Positions 33,006-44,200 are shown, numbered from the stretch's first letter. The stretch is DNA of 64,000 nucleotides from Arthrobacter sp. 135MFCol5.1 (GCF_000374865.1 NZ_KB895462.1:62001-126000), one strand, 5' to 3'. Numbers and translations: made by a program. Notes: a model not told the origin generated them from the sequence alone.

Positions 33006-33594
33006 GAGCCTCCTTCCCGGGGAACAAGTCATCGTCACCACCCGCCCGCAGCCTAGGAAGCTCGCCGGTGCCGCCGCAGCCTTCGTGCTCGCCCCCGCGC
33101 TGGCAGCCTTTGCCAGCGCCTGGATCATCCGCGGCGGCGCTGCCCGGGTGGCGCCGGTCCTGAACCGGCAATGGACATCATGGCTCGTGGCCGGCTGCGT
33201 CCTTGCTGTCGCCGCCGTGTGGCTGGGCTACTGCCTGCCGCGGCTCCTCCGCTGGCAGGGAACCCGGTACACCCTGACCAGCCAGCGGATGGTGGCCCGG
33301 TACGGCATGCTGAACAGGCGTGACCAACAAGTGAACCTGGTATCCGTGCGTAACCTGACCGTCCATGAATCGCTCCTTCAGCGGTTGGTGCGCTCCGGGA
33401 ATATATCCTTGGAAACCGGGTACCAGGGCGTGGTGACCTTTCCGGACGTGCCCGAGGTTGCCCGGTTCCGCGACTTTATCCTCGACGCCATCGGGGAACT
33501 GCCGGACCAGGCCGATGCCCTGCCGGATGCGACGTTTTATCCCGCCGGTGCTTTTCCGGAGGACATGAGAGAAGGTGGACGGGATGACCGATGA
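32998..33594 (+). CDS. Membrane PH-domain protein (bPH2/YdbS-like)
   Basis: 198 residues. Two membrane helices (~20-42 and ~62-84) are followed by a bacterial PH-like domain (TRYTLTSQRMVARYGMLNRRDQQVNL) typical of YdbS-type proteins. The function is unknown; members are linked to envelope stress. It overlaps birA by 8 bases and the cyclase gene by 11, so the three are probably one transcript. Confidence 0.83.
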   Translation: MRKSLLPGEQVIVTTRPQPRKLAGAAAAFVLAPALAAFASAWIIRGGAARVAPVLNRQWTSWLVAGCVLAVAAVWLGYCLPRLLRWQGTRYTLTSQRMVARYGMLNRRDQQVNLVSVRNLTVHESLLQRLVRSGNISLETGYQGVVTFPDVPEVARFRDFILDAIGELPDQADALPDATFYPAGAFPEDMREGGRDDR

Positions 33595-34786
33595 GGACCA
33601 GCAGGAACGCGTCAACAGCATCGATCCCGGCATCGGCGCCATCGACACCGCCGCCGCCGTCGACGCGGCCGCGCCCGGCACCTCCGCACCCGGCACCTCC
33701 GCTCCCGACACTGGCGCAGACAGGCACCCGCCCACCGGTGCCATGTCCGCCGAGCGCCTCGCCATGAAGGCCCTGGAAGCACGGCTCCTTGGCGGGGAAC
33801 GCAAGCTCCGTCGTCGTGAAGTGGCCGCCGGCGCCGGTCTTTCCCTCCTCTCCGCCCGCAAACTTTGGCGCGCCCTTGGCTTCCCGAACTTTGGCGACGA
33901 AGACGTTGCCTTCACCGAACGCGACCAGGCGGCTCTGTCCACCGTGGTGGACCTGGTCCGCGCCGGCAAACTCACCGAGGAAGCGGCGATTTCAGTCACC
34001 CGGGCAATCGGCCAAATGACGGATCGCATGGTCGTGTGGCAGATCGAGGCGCTGGTGGAGGACATGGTCCACGAACAGGGGGTCACGGACGCCGTGGCCC
34101 GCAAGCGCCTGGTCAACGAACTGCCGGCCCTCGTGGACGCGCTCGAGGAAGTGCTCGTGTACTCATGGCGCCGCCAGCTCAACGCAGGCGTCCAGCGGCT
34201 CGCCGTGCGCGCCGAGGCCGGCCTCCAGGCCAGCGAGGAAGGCCGGGAAGGCGACGAGGACGATGCGCCGCTGCCGCTGGCACGCGCGGTTGGCTTCGCC
34301 GACCTGGTGTCCTACACCAGCCTGTCCCGGCGGATGAACGAAAAAACCCTGGCCCGGCTGGTCCAGCGGTTCGAAAACAAATGCGCTGAAATCATCTCGG
34401 TGGGCGGCGGCCGGCTGGTCAAGACCGTGGGCGATGAAGTCCTGTACATTGCCGAAACACCCGCCGCTGGTGCAGAGATCTCCCTGGCGCTTGCCGAAGC
34501 CTTCACCGCGGACGAAATCCTCCCGGAAGCCCGGGTGGCCATGGTGTGGGGAAGGATCCTGTCCCGCCTCGGTGACATCTACGGCCCCACCGTCAACCTG
34601 GCAGCCAGACTGACCACGCTCGCGGACCCGGGAACCGTGCTGGTGGACTCGATGACCGCCTCCGCCCTGGAGCACGACGAGCGGTTCGTCATGATTCCCC
34701 AGGATCCGGAAAATGTCCGCGGTTTCGGCGAAATCAAACCCGTCCGCCTCACGCGCGGACGCGGCCAGGGTCTGGTCCTGGACTAG
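33584..34786 (+). CDS. Class III adenylyl cyclase with N-terminal HTH-like regulatory domain
   Basis: 400 residues. After a low-complexity Ala/Pro/Ser/Thr tail, residues ~50-130 resemble a MerR-like helical module (LRRREVAAGAGLSLLSARKLWRALGF). The catalytic domain begins at AVGFADLVSYT (metal Asp), then KTVGDEVLY (adenine-specifying Lys and second metal Asp) and GDIYGPTVNLAARL (Asp plus the transition-state Asn and Arg). All key residues are present, so it should make cAMP. The ATG at 33584 has GAAGG about 8 bases upstream; a GTG at 33575 is less well placed. It overlaps the PH-domain gene. Confidence 0.88.
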   Translation: MTDEDQQERVNSIDPGIGAIDTAAAVDAAAPGTSAPGTSAPDTGADRHPPTGAMSAERLAMKALEARLLGGERKLRRREVAAGAGLSLLSARKLWRALGFPNFGDEDVAFTERDQAALSTVVDLVRAGKLTEEAAISVTRAIGQMTDRMVVWQIEALVEDMVHEQGVTDAVARKRLVNELPALVDALEEVLVYSWRRQLNAGVQRLAVRAEAGLQASEEGREGDEDDAPLPLARAVGFADLVSYTSLSRRMNEKTLARLVQRFENKCAEIISVGGGRLVKTVGDEVLYIAETPAAGAEISLALAEAFTADEILPEARVAMVWGRILSRLGDIYGPTVNLAARLTTLADPGTVLVDSMTASALEHDERFVMIPQDPENVRGFGEIKPVRLTRGRGQGLVLD

Positions 34787-34792
34787 GGGCGC

Positions 34793-34808
34793 CACCCGGC
34801 GACGGGTG
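34793..34808 (+). terminator. Small hairpin after the cyclase gene
   Basis: CACCCG-GCGA-CGGGTG stands directly after the cyclase stop at 34786. Weak, short-stemmed. Confidence 0.35.
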
Positions 34809-34831
34809 ACCCGGGGCTGCCCGAAAACAAT

Positions 34832-34862
34832 TTGTCCACTTGTTGGCGGATAGCGGTATGGT
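34832..34862 (+). promoter_or_regulatory. Possible promoter of the first giant surface protein
   Basis: TTGTCC (34832-34837) and TATGGT (34857-34862) are 19 bases apart, a somewhat wide spacing. They are the best sigma-A-like pair in the 144-bp gap before the ATG at 34931. Confidence 0.3.
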
Positions 34863-34930
34863 TGTGATGCCCGGGGTCCTGTGCCACCGGCTGCCGGCAG
34901 GGGCAGAGAGCTATCGGGGGATAACACTTC

Positions 34931-37900
34931 ATGGAACGTCGCGACCAATCGCGCGCTGAAAACCTTGGTTCCGCCATGCCCTCGAAACGCCGGCTGCTGC
35001 GCTCGCGGTGGTCCGCCGGGGCTGCGTTTGGTGTGGTGGTGGCTGTGGTGGTGACGGGTGCGGTGTTGTATCCGGGGTTTAAGACCACTGAGGTTGAGTT
35101 GAATGATGGTGGCGTGTGGGTGGTGTCGAAGTCCAAGAATGCTGTTGGGCGGTTGAATTATCCTTCGCGGGTGCTTGATGGTGCGGTGACGCCGGCGTCG
35201 ACGACGTTTGATGTGTTGCAGCATGCGGGTGAGGTGTTTGTTGATGATGCGACTGGTTCGACGCTGAACCAGGTGTCGCCGGCGAATATGCGCCTGGGTG
35301 GGGATAAGCGGTTGCCGGGTTCTGCTGCGGTGAGTTTTGGGGCGCAGACGATTTCGGTGACGGATCCGGCGTCGGGCAAGGTGTGGGCGGTGTCGCCGTC
35401 GACGGTGAATGGTTTTGATGAGGAAGCGTCGGAGCCTGTCATGGTGGGTTCTGAGGGGATTGTTTCCGCGGTGGGGTCTGATGACCGGATTTATTCGGCG
35501 GATCCGAAGTCCGGGGTGGTGTCCGTGACGGGGGTGGATGCCAATGGTGCGGTGATGTCCTCGGAGTCCAGTACCTGGGAGGGGTTGAAGGGTTCCGGGG
35601 ATCTGCAGATGACGGTGGTGGGGGATAAGCCGGTGGTGTTGGATGCTGCGGCGGGGAACCTGTTCTTGCCCGGCGGTAAGCGGCTGGTGTTGGAGAATGC
35701 GCGGGATGCGAAGTTGCAGCAGGCGGGGCCGGGCAGTGATTTTGTTGCCGTTGCGACGCGGAAGGCGTTGTTGAAGCAGCCCCTGGACGGGGCGGCGGCG
35801 AAGACGGTCTCGTTTGATGGTGAGGGCGTGCCTGCGGCTCCGGTGCAGTTGGGCGGGTGTGTGCATGCGGCGTGGTCGGGTGCGAACAAGTACATCCGGG
35901 ACTGCACCAATGATGCGGATGATAAGAATGTTGCGGTGCCGAAGGCGAGTGCGTCGCCGTCGTATGTGTTCCGGGTGAACCGGGACCTGGTGGTCCTGAA
36001 TGATGTGAATTCGGGCAATGTGTGGCTGGTGAACCAGAACATGCAGCTGGTCAACAACTGGGACGACGTCATCCCGCCGCAACAGACCTCGGACGACGCC
36101 GACAAGGACTCGGCCGATGAGGTGCAGCAGACCGTCCTGCCGGACCGCACCAAACCCAACAACGCCCCCGTGGCCAAACCGGACACCTTTGGCGTGCGCG
36201 CCGGCAAGACCACCGTCCTTCCCGTGCTGGACAACGACTCGGACCCCGACGGCGACGTCCTCACCGTTCGCACGCCCGACCCCCTGAAGTCAGGCCTGCT
36301 CGCGCCGATCTACGGCGCCACCGGGTTCCAGGTCAGCGTCGGCGCCGACAAAACGGGCTCTGAGGCGTTCAAATACACGGTGGACGACGGCCGCGGCCTT
36401 TCCGGTTCCGCCGATGTCACGTTGAACGTCGTCCCGCCGGGGGAGAACTCGGCACCGCGGCAAAAGCCCAACCGCAACACCACCCTGGTGGTGCAGGCAG
36501 GCAAGGTCGTCAGCCAAAACATCCTCACCGATTGGATCGACCCCGACGGCGACGACCTCTTCGTGGTCGGTGCCAGCGGCAGCGACCCCCGCGACCAAGT
36601 CCGGGTCCGGCCTGACGGCCTGCTCAGCTTTCAGGATTCCGGTGCTGAACCGGGACGCAAAACCGTCACCGTCACCGTCTCGGATGGCCGGGCCACCACC
36701 GAGGGAAAGGTCACCGTCGACGTCCGCGCGCCCGGGGCGCTGCCGCCGATCGCCAACGCGGACCACGTCGTCGCCGTCGCCGGGGTGGACACGGTGATCG
36801 CGCCGCTGAAGAACGACTCAGACCCGCAAGGCGGGGCGCTGCGCCTGGCCCAGGCCACCCCGGACGGTAATTCCACCGCCACCATGGGCGCCGACCAACA
36901 AACCTTCACGTTCAATTCCACCGCCGAGGGCGCGCACTACGTCACCTACCTGGCCACCAACGGACCGGCCAGCGCCCAGCAACTGGTGCGTGTCGACGTC
37001 GTGCCCGGGAACGGCGACGGCGCCCCCGTCGCCGTGCGCGACACCGCACTGCTGCCCAGTGGCGGCAACGTGCTGGTGGACGTGCTCGGCAATGACTCCG
37101 ACCCCTCCGGCGGCGTGCTGGTGGTCCAGTCCGTGACGGCCGCGGACGGCCTGCCCATCAGCGTCTCCGTGCTGGACCATTCCGTTGTCCGGATCACCGA
37201 CATCCGCGCCCAGGGCCAGCTCACCGTCAAATACACCATCTCCAACGGCAAAGCCTCGGCCACCGGCGAGATCGCCGTGCTGGTGGTCCCCGCACCGGCG
37301 AAACTCCAGGCCCCCCAGGCCAAGCCGGATGAGGCCACCGTCCGTGCCGGCGACGTCGTCACCATCCCCGTGCTGGCCAACGACACCGATCCCAACGGCG
37401 GCGCCCTCACCCTTGACCCGCAGCTGGCCCAGCAGCCGGACCCGGCGGACGGGCGCATCTTCACGGCAGGCGGAACTGTGCGGTTCATCGCCGGCGACGT
37501 ACCCAAAACCGTCTACGCGATCTACAAGGTCACCAACGAATCAGGCCAGTCCGACTCACAGCAGGTCACGATCCGGATCCGGGCCCGCGACGACCAACTC
37601 AATACCCGGCCAGAACCAAGAAACCTCACCGCCCGGGTGGTGGCGGGCATGACCGTCCGCATCCCGGTACCCCTCGATGGCGTGGACAGCGACGGCGACT
37701 CCGTCCAGCTGACCGGGGTGGACAAGGCTCCCGCCATGGGCACGGCCGTTGTCAAGGACGGCTACCTCGAATTCACCGCAGCGGGCAATGCAGCCGGCAC
37801 TGACACCTTCACCTACCGGGTCCGCGACCGGGTCGGGGCCGAGAACACCGGAACTGTGATCGTCGGCATCGCACCCGCGGAAGCCACCAACCAGAAGCCC

Positions 37901-40900
37901 ATCGCAGTCGACGACGCCATTGAAGTCCGGCCCGGACGCAAGATCGCCGTTGAAGCCCTCGCCAACGATTCAGATCCGGACGGTGACCCGATCACCCTGG
38001 TGTCCAACGGCTTCGAGGCCCGCCCGGACCTCGCCGTGGAGGCAGCCGAAGGCGGCAAGGTGCTGCTCACGGCCCCGAACGCTGCCGGCAATGACAGCGT
38101 CAGCTACAAGATCCAGGACGACAAGAAAGCCCAGTCCGGTGCAGTGATCCGGGTTAAGGCCAGCCCTGATGCCGCACTGAAGGCCCCGGTTGCCAAAGAC
38201 GATGTGGTCACCCCCGCAGAGACGCTGGGCAAGTCCGCCGTGGACGTGCCGGTCCTCAAGAACGACTCAGACCCCGACGGCGTGGCCTCCGAACTGAAGA
38301 TCGGCCTGCCGGACGGGAACCCCAACGCCCGCGTCACCGGCGACGGCACCGTGCGCGTCAGGCTTGGGCCGGCCGACCAGCTGGTTCCCTACACTGTCAC
38401 CGATGTTGACGGCCAAAGCGCGACGGCGGTCATCTGGGTGCCCGGGCAGGGGGAGCAACACCCCACGCTGGCCAAGACCGAGACCGTGGAAGTCATGTCC
38501 GGGAAGGACATTACCCTCAACCTGGCGGACTACGTCCGGGTGCGGGAAGGCCGCACGCCCCGGATCACCCAGGTGGACAGGGTCCGCATCCTGGGCGGGG
38601 AACCGGACAACGTGGTGGCCGGAAACGGCAATGCCCTGCGTTATGCCGCCCTCAAGGACTACGTGGGTCCAGGCTCCATCACCTTCGAGGTGACGGACGG
38701 CACCGGGCCGGACGACCCCGCCGGCCTCAAGTCAACGCTGAGCATCATTACCAAAGTCATCCCGGACCCCAACGCCAACCATCCGCCCACCTTCAGCGGA
38801 GCCACCCTCGACGTTCCCGCCGGCGAGTCGGCCACCCTGGACCTGAGCGACCTGGCCAAGGACGTTGACGCCGGCGACCAGGACAAGCTCGCCTTCGCTC
38901 TCGACGGCGCGCTCCCCGAGGGCTTCAACGCAACAGTGGACAAGGCAACCCTCAAGGTCACCCCCGATTCAGCCCGGGCAGCCGGCTGGAAAGGCAGCAT
39001 CCCGCTCAAAGTCACCGACGGCCGCTCAGATCCGGTCCGCGCCACCATCACCGCCACCGTGGTGGCCTCCAACCGGCCGCTTCCCACAGCCAACGAGGAC
39101 GTGGTGGACAAAGCGAACGCCGGCACGTCCGAGACCGTCAACGTCCTCGCCAACGACTACAACCCCTTCCCGGAGACGCCCCTCAGGATCACCTCCGCCA
39201 CCGTGGAGACCGGATCGGCCGCAGGGCAGCCCGCCGTGGCGGGGGACTCGATCACCGTCACACCGGCCAGCGGGTTCAAAGGCGTGATGGTGGTGCGCTA
39301 CACCATCATGGACAAGACCGGAGACGTATCCCGGCAGACCGACGGACGGGTCCGGATCACCGTCCGTGACCGGCCCGACGCGCCCTCCGCGCCCACGGCC
39401 ACGGATGTCCGGAGCCGGACGGCCGTGCTCAAGTGGACACCGCCGTCGGATAACGGCGCGGCCATCACCAAATACACCGTGCACTCCACCAGCGGCTTCA
39501 GCCAGGAGTGTGCCACCACCACCTGCACGCTGACCGGCCTGACCAACGACGTCAAGTACGTCTTCACCGTCACCGCCACGAACGAGGTCAGGGAATCCGA
39601 CCCGTCGCCGGCCTCCAATGAGATCCGGCCGGACGAAAAGCCGTCGCCGCCGGACGCGCCTGCCGTCAAGGCCGGCGACAAGACCATGGAAATCACGTGG
39701 CCGACAGCCAAAACCGAGGGTTCGGCCGTCAAGAACTACAACCTTGAGATCTCACCGCCGCCCGCGAATGGGGCGGCGGTCAAGAACGGCGTGACCGGGC
39801 TGAACTACACCTGGCCCGGGCTGACCAACGGCGTCCGGTACAAGGTGCGCGCCCAGGCAGTCAACGAACTGGGCCCCTCAGACTGGAGCCCGTACTCCGC
39901 CGAGGACAATCCTGCCGGTGTCCCCGCCGCACCCGCCGCTCCGACGTCGTCCGTGGCATCTTCCGTGGGAACCTCGAACCAGCTCAAGGTGGACTGGAAC
40001 GAGCCAAACACCAACGGTGACGCCATCAGGAACTACTACGTCACCATGAGCGGCGGCGGCGGGGCAGCCCAAACCCAGATGGTGGCCGGCACCGTCCGGA
40101 CAGCCAACTTCACCGCCAACAACTCCGAAGCGGCCTACACCTTCACCGTGCAGGCCGAGAACAAGGCCGGGAAGGGCGCGGTCAGTGCGGCGTCCGCCCC
40201 GCGCCGCGCCACCGGCAAGCTCGCGCAAGTCTCCGGCGTGAGCGCCACGGAAGCCAACACCGGCGGAGCCGGGCGCTCCGTCACCATCGACTTCCGCGAA
40301 CTTACCGCCGCCGAACGCAACGGCTCAACGTACGCCGAAGTCAGCTACACCTACCGGGCCAGCACGGGACAGGCCGGTCCGATCAGGCCAGGGCAAACCG
40401 TCGGAGGATTCGCCAACGGCAGTTCCACGGCCATCACCGTCATCGCCAACTCTTCGGTGGCCCCCAGTTCCGACGCCAGCACGCCGGCCACCGCCAACCC
40501 GTACGGTTCTCCTGGCACGCCGTCGGCCGCCGGGCAGGACGGCGCGGAGAACCAGAAGAACCTCACCTTGAGCTGGGCATCCCCGGCGGCGGGCAGCCAC
40601 GACATCGCCTACACCCAGATCAGGATCGACGGCGGGGGCTGGGAACGGGTGGCTGCCTCCGGCAACCGCACCATCAACACCGCCGGATTCAACGAGCGGC
40701 ATTCGATCGACGTACAAACGGTCAATTCGCGCGGCACCGGTGGCCCGGTCGCGTCTGCCTCCGCGCAGTCGGGTGCCGCGAAAACCCGTTGGACCACGCG
40801 GCTTGGTCCCGGCATGGACCGCAGCTGCACCGACCTGCCCGGCGCCACGTCATATGACCCGTCGAGGAATACCTGCGATGGCCAAGGCGGCTACGACCGG

Positions 40901-41104
40901 CCCTGGATGTCGCACCTGGACACGTTCGATGTCATGTGCTGGAAGCCGCACGGCACCACATACAGCGGAGACGGACAGTGGTACTACATCATGCGCGGCT
41001 CGCCCAACGCCACCCGCTGGATCCAGTCGCTGCACACCACCCTGGGCTCTCCCGCGCAAAGCGGTGTACCGCTGTGCACCTTCCCGACAGGGGCAACGCC
41101 ATAG
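34931..41104 (+). CDS. Giant membrane-anchored Ig/cadherin-like and FN3 repeat surface protein, copy 1
   Basis: 2,057 residues. Basic N-tail, one membrane helix (~29-48), then a region of ~345 residues rich in short hydrophobic strands (GGVWVVSKSKNAVGRL; GNVWLVNQN), probably a beta-propeller. From ~410 to ~1,483 follow about 11 Ig/cadherin-like repeats marked by variants of VLxNDSDPDGDxLT; from ~1,485 to ~1,945 come about five FN3-like units; a Cys-bearing C-terminal domain ends the chain. No LPxTG motif is present, so anchoring is by the N-terminal helix with the body outside. GGGGGA lies about 9-11 bases before the ATG. It is paired with a homologue just downstream. Likely an adhesin or cell-surface scaffold; partner unknown. 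Confidence 0.85.
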   Translation: MERRDQSRAENLGSAMPSKRRLLRSRWSAGAAFGVVVAVVVTGAVLYPGFKTTEVELNDGGVWVVSKSKNAVGRLNYPSRVLDGAVTPASTTFDVLQHAGEVFVDDATGSTLNQVSPANMRLGGDKRLPGSAAVSFGAQTISVTDPASGKVWAVSPSTVNGFDEEASEPVMVGSEGIVSAVGSDDRIYSADPKSGVVSVTGVDANGAVMSSESSTWEGLKGSGDLQMTVVGDKPVVLDAAAGNLFLPGGKRLVLENARDAKLQQAGPGSDFVAVATRKALLKQPLDGAAAKTVSFDGEGVPAAPVQLGGCVHAAWSGANKYIRDCTNDADDKNVAVPKASASPSYVFRVNRDLVVLNDVNSGNVWLVNQNMQLVNNWDDVIPPQQTSDDADKDSADEVQQTVLPDRTKPNNAPVAKPDTFGVRAGKTTVLPVLDNDSDPDGDVLTVRTPDPLKSGLLAPIYGATGFQVSVGADKTGSEAFKYTVDDGRGLSGSADVTLNVVPPGENSAPRQKPNRNTTLVVQAGKVVSQNILTDWIDPDGDDLFVVGASGSDPRDQVRVRPDGLLSFQDSGAEPGRKTVTVTVSDGRATTEGKVTVDVRAPGALPPIANADHVVAVAGVDTVIAPLKNDSDPQGGALRLAQATPDGNSTATMGADQQTFTFNSTAEGAHYVTYLATNGPASAQQLVRVDVVPGNGDGAPVAVRDTALLPSGGNVLVDVLGNDSDPSGGVLVVQSVTAADGLPISVSVLDHSVVRITDIRAQGQLTVKYTISNGKASATGEIAVLVVPAPAKLQAPQAKPDEATVRAGDVVTIPVLANDTDPNGGALTLDPQLAQQPDPADGRIFTAGGTVRFIAGDVPKTVYAIYKVTNESGQSDSQQVTIRIRARDDQLNTRPEPRNLTARVVAGMTVRIPVPLDGVDSDGDSVQLTGVDKAPAMGTAVVKDGYLEFTAAGNAAGTDTFTYRVRDRVGAENTGTVIVGIAPAEATNQKPIAVDDAIEVRPGRKIAVEALANDSDPDGDPITLVSNGFEARPDLAVEAAEGGKVLLTAPNAAGNDSVSYKIQDDKKAQSGAVIRVKASPDAALKAPVAKDDVVTPAETLGKSAVDVPVLKNDSDPDGVASELKIGLPDGNPNARVTGDGTVRVRLGPADQLVPYTVTDVDGQSATAVIWVPGQGEQHPTLAKTETVEVMSGKDITLNLADYVRVREGRTPRITQVDRVRILGGEPDNVVAGNGNALRYAALKDYVGPGSITFEVTDGTGPDDPAGLKSTLSIITKVIPDPNANHPPTFSGATLDVPAGESATLDLSDLAKDVDAGDQDKLAFALDGALPEGFNATVDKATLKVTPDSARAAGWKGSIPLKVTDGRSDPVRATITATVVASNRPLPTANEDVVDKANAGTSETVNVLANDYNPFPETPLRITSATVETGSAAGQPAVAGDSITVTPASGFKGVMVVRYTIMDKTGDVSRQTDGRVRITVRDRPDAPSAPTATDVRSRTAVLKWTPPSDNGAAITKYTVHSTSGFSQECATTTCTLTGLTNDVKYVFTVTATNEVRESDPSPASNEIRPDEKPSPPDAPAVKAGDKTMEITWPTAKTEGSAVKNYNLEISPPPANGAAVKNGVTGLNYTWPGLTNGVRYKVRAQAVNELGPSDWSPYSAEDNPAGVPAAPAAPTSSVASSVGTSNQLKVDWNEPNTNGDAIRNYYVTMSGGGGAAQTQMVAGTVRTANFTANNSEAAYTFTVQAENKAGKGAVSAASAPRRATGKLAQVSGVSATEANTGGAGRSVTIDFRELTAAERNGSTYAEVSYTYRASTGQAGPIRPGQTVGGFANGSSTAITVIANSSVAPSSDASTPATANPYGSPGTPSAAGQDGAENQKNLTLSWASPAAGSHDIAYTQIRIDGGGWERVAASGNRTINTAGFNERHSIDVQTVNSRGTGGPVASASAQSGAAKTRWTTRLGPGMDRSCTDLPGATSYDPSRNTCDGQGGYDRPWMSHLDTFDVMCWKPHGTTYSGDGQWYYIMRGSPNATRWIQSLHTTLGSPAQSGVPLCTFPTGATP
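35015..36078 (+). repeat. Near-identical 1.06-kb block, copy A (matches 41328-42391)
   Basis: This block covers the membrane helix and propeller-like region of giant protein 1. It aligns without gaps at a fixed offset of 6,313 bases to the second giant gene. Encoded residues are nearly identical; outside the block the proteins are clearly diverged. Third codon positions here are mainly G or T, while flanking DNA prefers C. Confidence 0.85.
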
Positions 41105-41273
41105 CCGCCGCGGCGCCGGGCAAGTGCCCCGGAATGAGCGGTACACGGGATAGAGGTCCCCATCGCGGGGTCTTGCGGGGCTTCGGTAGGCTTGGCCCGG
41201 GGAAAGAAAGCCTACTGCCTGTCCCGCGAACAGGACCGTATCTGGCAACACAATCTGAGGGAAAAGTAACGCT

Positions 41274-44200
41274 GTGACAACTCTGCTGGGGAAGCTTGGG
41301 CTGAAGAAGCGACACAAGAAGGCCGCCGCCGGGACTGCGTTTGGTGTGGCGGTGGCAGTGGTGGTGACCGGTGCGGTGTTGTACCCGGGGTTCAAGACCA
41401 CTGAGGTTGAGCTGAACGATGGCGGCGTGTGGGTGGTGTCAAAGTCCAAGAACGCTGTTGGGCGGTTGAATTATCCTTCGCGGGTGCTTGATGGTGCTGT
41501 GACGCCGGCGTCCACCACGTTTGATGTGTTGCAGCATGCAGGCGAGGTGTTTGTTGACGACGCGACCGGTTCGACGCTGAACCAGGTGTCCCCGGCGAAT
41601 ATGCGCCTGGGTGGAGACAAGCAGCTGCCGGGTTCTGCTGCGGTGAGTTTTGGTGCGCAGACAATTTCGGTGACGGATCCGGCGTCGGGCAAGGTCTGGG
41701 CCGTGTCGCCATCGACGGTGAATGGTTTTGATGAGGAAGCATCGGAGCCCGTCATGGTGGGTTCTGAGGGGATTGTTTCCGCGGTGGGGTCTGATGACCG
41801 GATTTATTCGGCGGACCCGAAGTCCGGCGTGGTGTCCGTGACGGGGGTGGATGCCAATGGCGCGGTGACGTCGTCGGAGTCCAGTACCTGGGAGGGGCTT
41901 AAGGGTTCCGGCGATCTGCAGATGACGGTGGTGGGGGATAAGCCGGTGGTGTTGGATGCTGCGGCGGGGAACCTGTTCTTGCCCGGCGGTAAGCGGCTGG
42001 TGTTGGAGAATGCGCGGGATGCGAAGTTGCAGCAGTCAGGGCCGGGCAGTGATTTTGTTGCCGTTGCGACGCGGAAGGCGTTGTTGAAGCAGCCCCTGGA
42101 CGGGGCGACGGCGAAGACGGTCTCGTTCGATGGTGAGGGCGTGCCTGCGGCTCCGGTGCAGTTGGGCGGGTGTGTGCACGCGGCGTGGTCGGGAGCCAAC
42201 AAGTACATCCGGGACTGCACCAATGATGCGGATGACAAGAATGTTGCGGTGCCGAAGGCGAGTGCGTCGCCGTCGTATGTGTTCCGGGTGAACCGGGACC
42301 TGGTGGTCCTGAATGATGTGAATTCGGGCAACGTGTGGCTGGTGAACCAGAACATGCAGCTGGTCAACAACTGGGACGACGTCGTCCCGCCCAAGAACCA
42401 GTCCGATGACCAGGACCAGGAATCGGCGGACAACAACACCATCAACGTCCTGCCTGACCGCACTAAACCCAACCGGCCACCGGAAACCAAGCCCGACGCC
42501 ATCGGCGTCCGGCCTGGACGCACTACGATCCTCAGCGTCCTGGACAACGACTCGGACCCCGACGGCGACGTCCTGACCGCTGCCGTGGCGCCGGAAGCCG
42601 CACCCAAATCGGGCACCCTCGAAAGCATCTACGGCGGCACTGCCTTCCAGATCACCGTTCCGGCGGATGCCAAACCAGGCACTGAGACCTTTAACTACAG
42701 CGCCTCCGACGGCCGCGGGCTCTCCGCCACCGGGCAGGTCACGCTCAGCGTTGTGGGGCCTGACGAAAACAAGCCGCCCAAGTTCAAGCGCGGCGAGGAC
42801 ACCACCATGCTGGTGGAGCAGGGCAAGACGGTCAGCCAGAACATCCTGACGGACTGGATCGACCCCGACGGCGATGATCTGGTCCTCCTCGACGCGAAGG
42901 CCGACAACGACCAGGACCAGGTCAAGGTCCGGCGCGACGGCCTGCTCACCTTCCAGGATTCCGGTGCGACCGCCGGCAAGAAGAACGTCCAGGTCACCAT
43001 CTGGGACGGCCGCGCCACGGTCACCGGCAAGGTGGTGGTCAACGTCCAGCCCCCCGGCGCCCTGGCGCCGGTGGTCAACGCGGACCATGTCACCGCCGTC
43101 GTGGGCCAGGACCTGGTCATCTCGCCGTTGAAGAACGACGTCGACCCGAACGGCGGTGCCCTCCGGCTGGCCCAGGTGGAAGCCAACGGACCGGCCGAAC
43201 TCGGGCCCGTCACGGACGGCGGCACCTTCACGTTCCGCAGCAGCACCCCCGGGCCGGTGTACCTGACGTACATTGCCAGCAACGGGCCGCAGAGCAGCCA
43301 GGGGCTGATCCGTGTCGACGTCGAATCCGGCAACGACGGCGGCGATCCCGTCGCGGTCCACGACGTGGCACTGATGCCCACCGGCGGCAGTGTCCTGCTG
43401 GACCCCCTGGCCAATGACTCCGACCCCTCCGGCGGCGTCCTGGTGCTGCAGTCCGTCAAAATCCCGGACAACGCCCCGGTATCGGTCAGCGTGATCAACC
43501 ACAGCGTCCTGCGGATCACCGACATCCTGGGTACCAAGGACCCCCTGATGTTCGAATACACCATGTCCAACGGCAAGAAATCCGCCACGGGCAGTGTCTC
43601 GGTCGTGCCCGTGCCGGCGCCGGCCGTGCTCGAAGCACCCCAGCCCAAACCGGACGAGGTGAACGTCCGGGTCAACGACGTCGTCACCATTCCCGTCCTT
43701 GACAACGACACCCACCCGCAGGGGCAGGAACTGACCGTGGACCCCGTCCTGCCGCAGGCCGTGGACCCGGCTGACGGCAAGAGCTTCGTTTCCGAGAACA
43801 CCGTCCGCTTTATTGCCGGCAGCCAGCCCAAGACGGTGCGCGCCATCTACAACGCCGTCGATCCGCAGGGCCAGAAGAGTGCCGCCGCGGTGACCATCCA
43901 CATCCTTCCCCTGGAAGGTGCGGAGAATTCCCGGCCCCAGCCGCGGAACCTTACCGCCCGGGTGGTGGCTGCCGGGACGGTCCGGATCCCGGTTCCCCTC
44001 GACGGCATCGACCCCGACGGCGACTCCGTCCAGCTCACGGGCATCGACAGCACCCCCGCCATGGGCACCGCGACGGTAGGCAGCAACTTCATCGACTTCA
44101 CGGCGGCCGGCGACGGCGCCGGTACGGACACGTTCCGCTACAAGGTGGTTGACCGCCAGGGTGCCGTGAACACAGGCACCGTAACAGTTGGCATCGCCCC

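Noticed and set aside
34163-36082. 639-codon minus-strand frame opposite the cyclase and giant gene 1
   Set aside because: Arg/His-rich shadow that arises from the biased codon style of the repeat block; it crosses two real genes.
35015-42391. The two giant genes as an assembly duplication
   Set aside because: Copies differ at many synonymous sites in the shared block and strongly outside it, so they are real paralogues.
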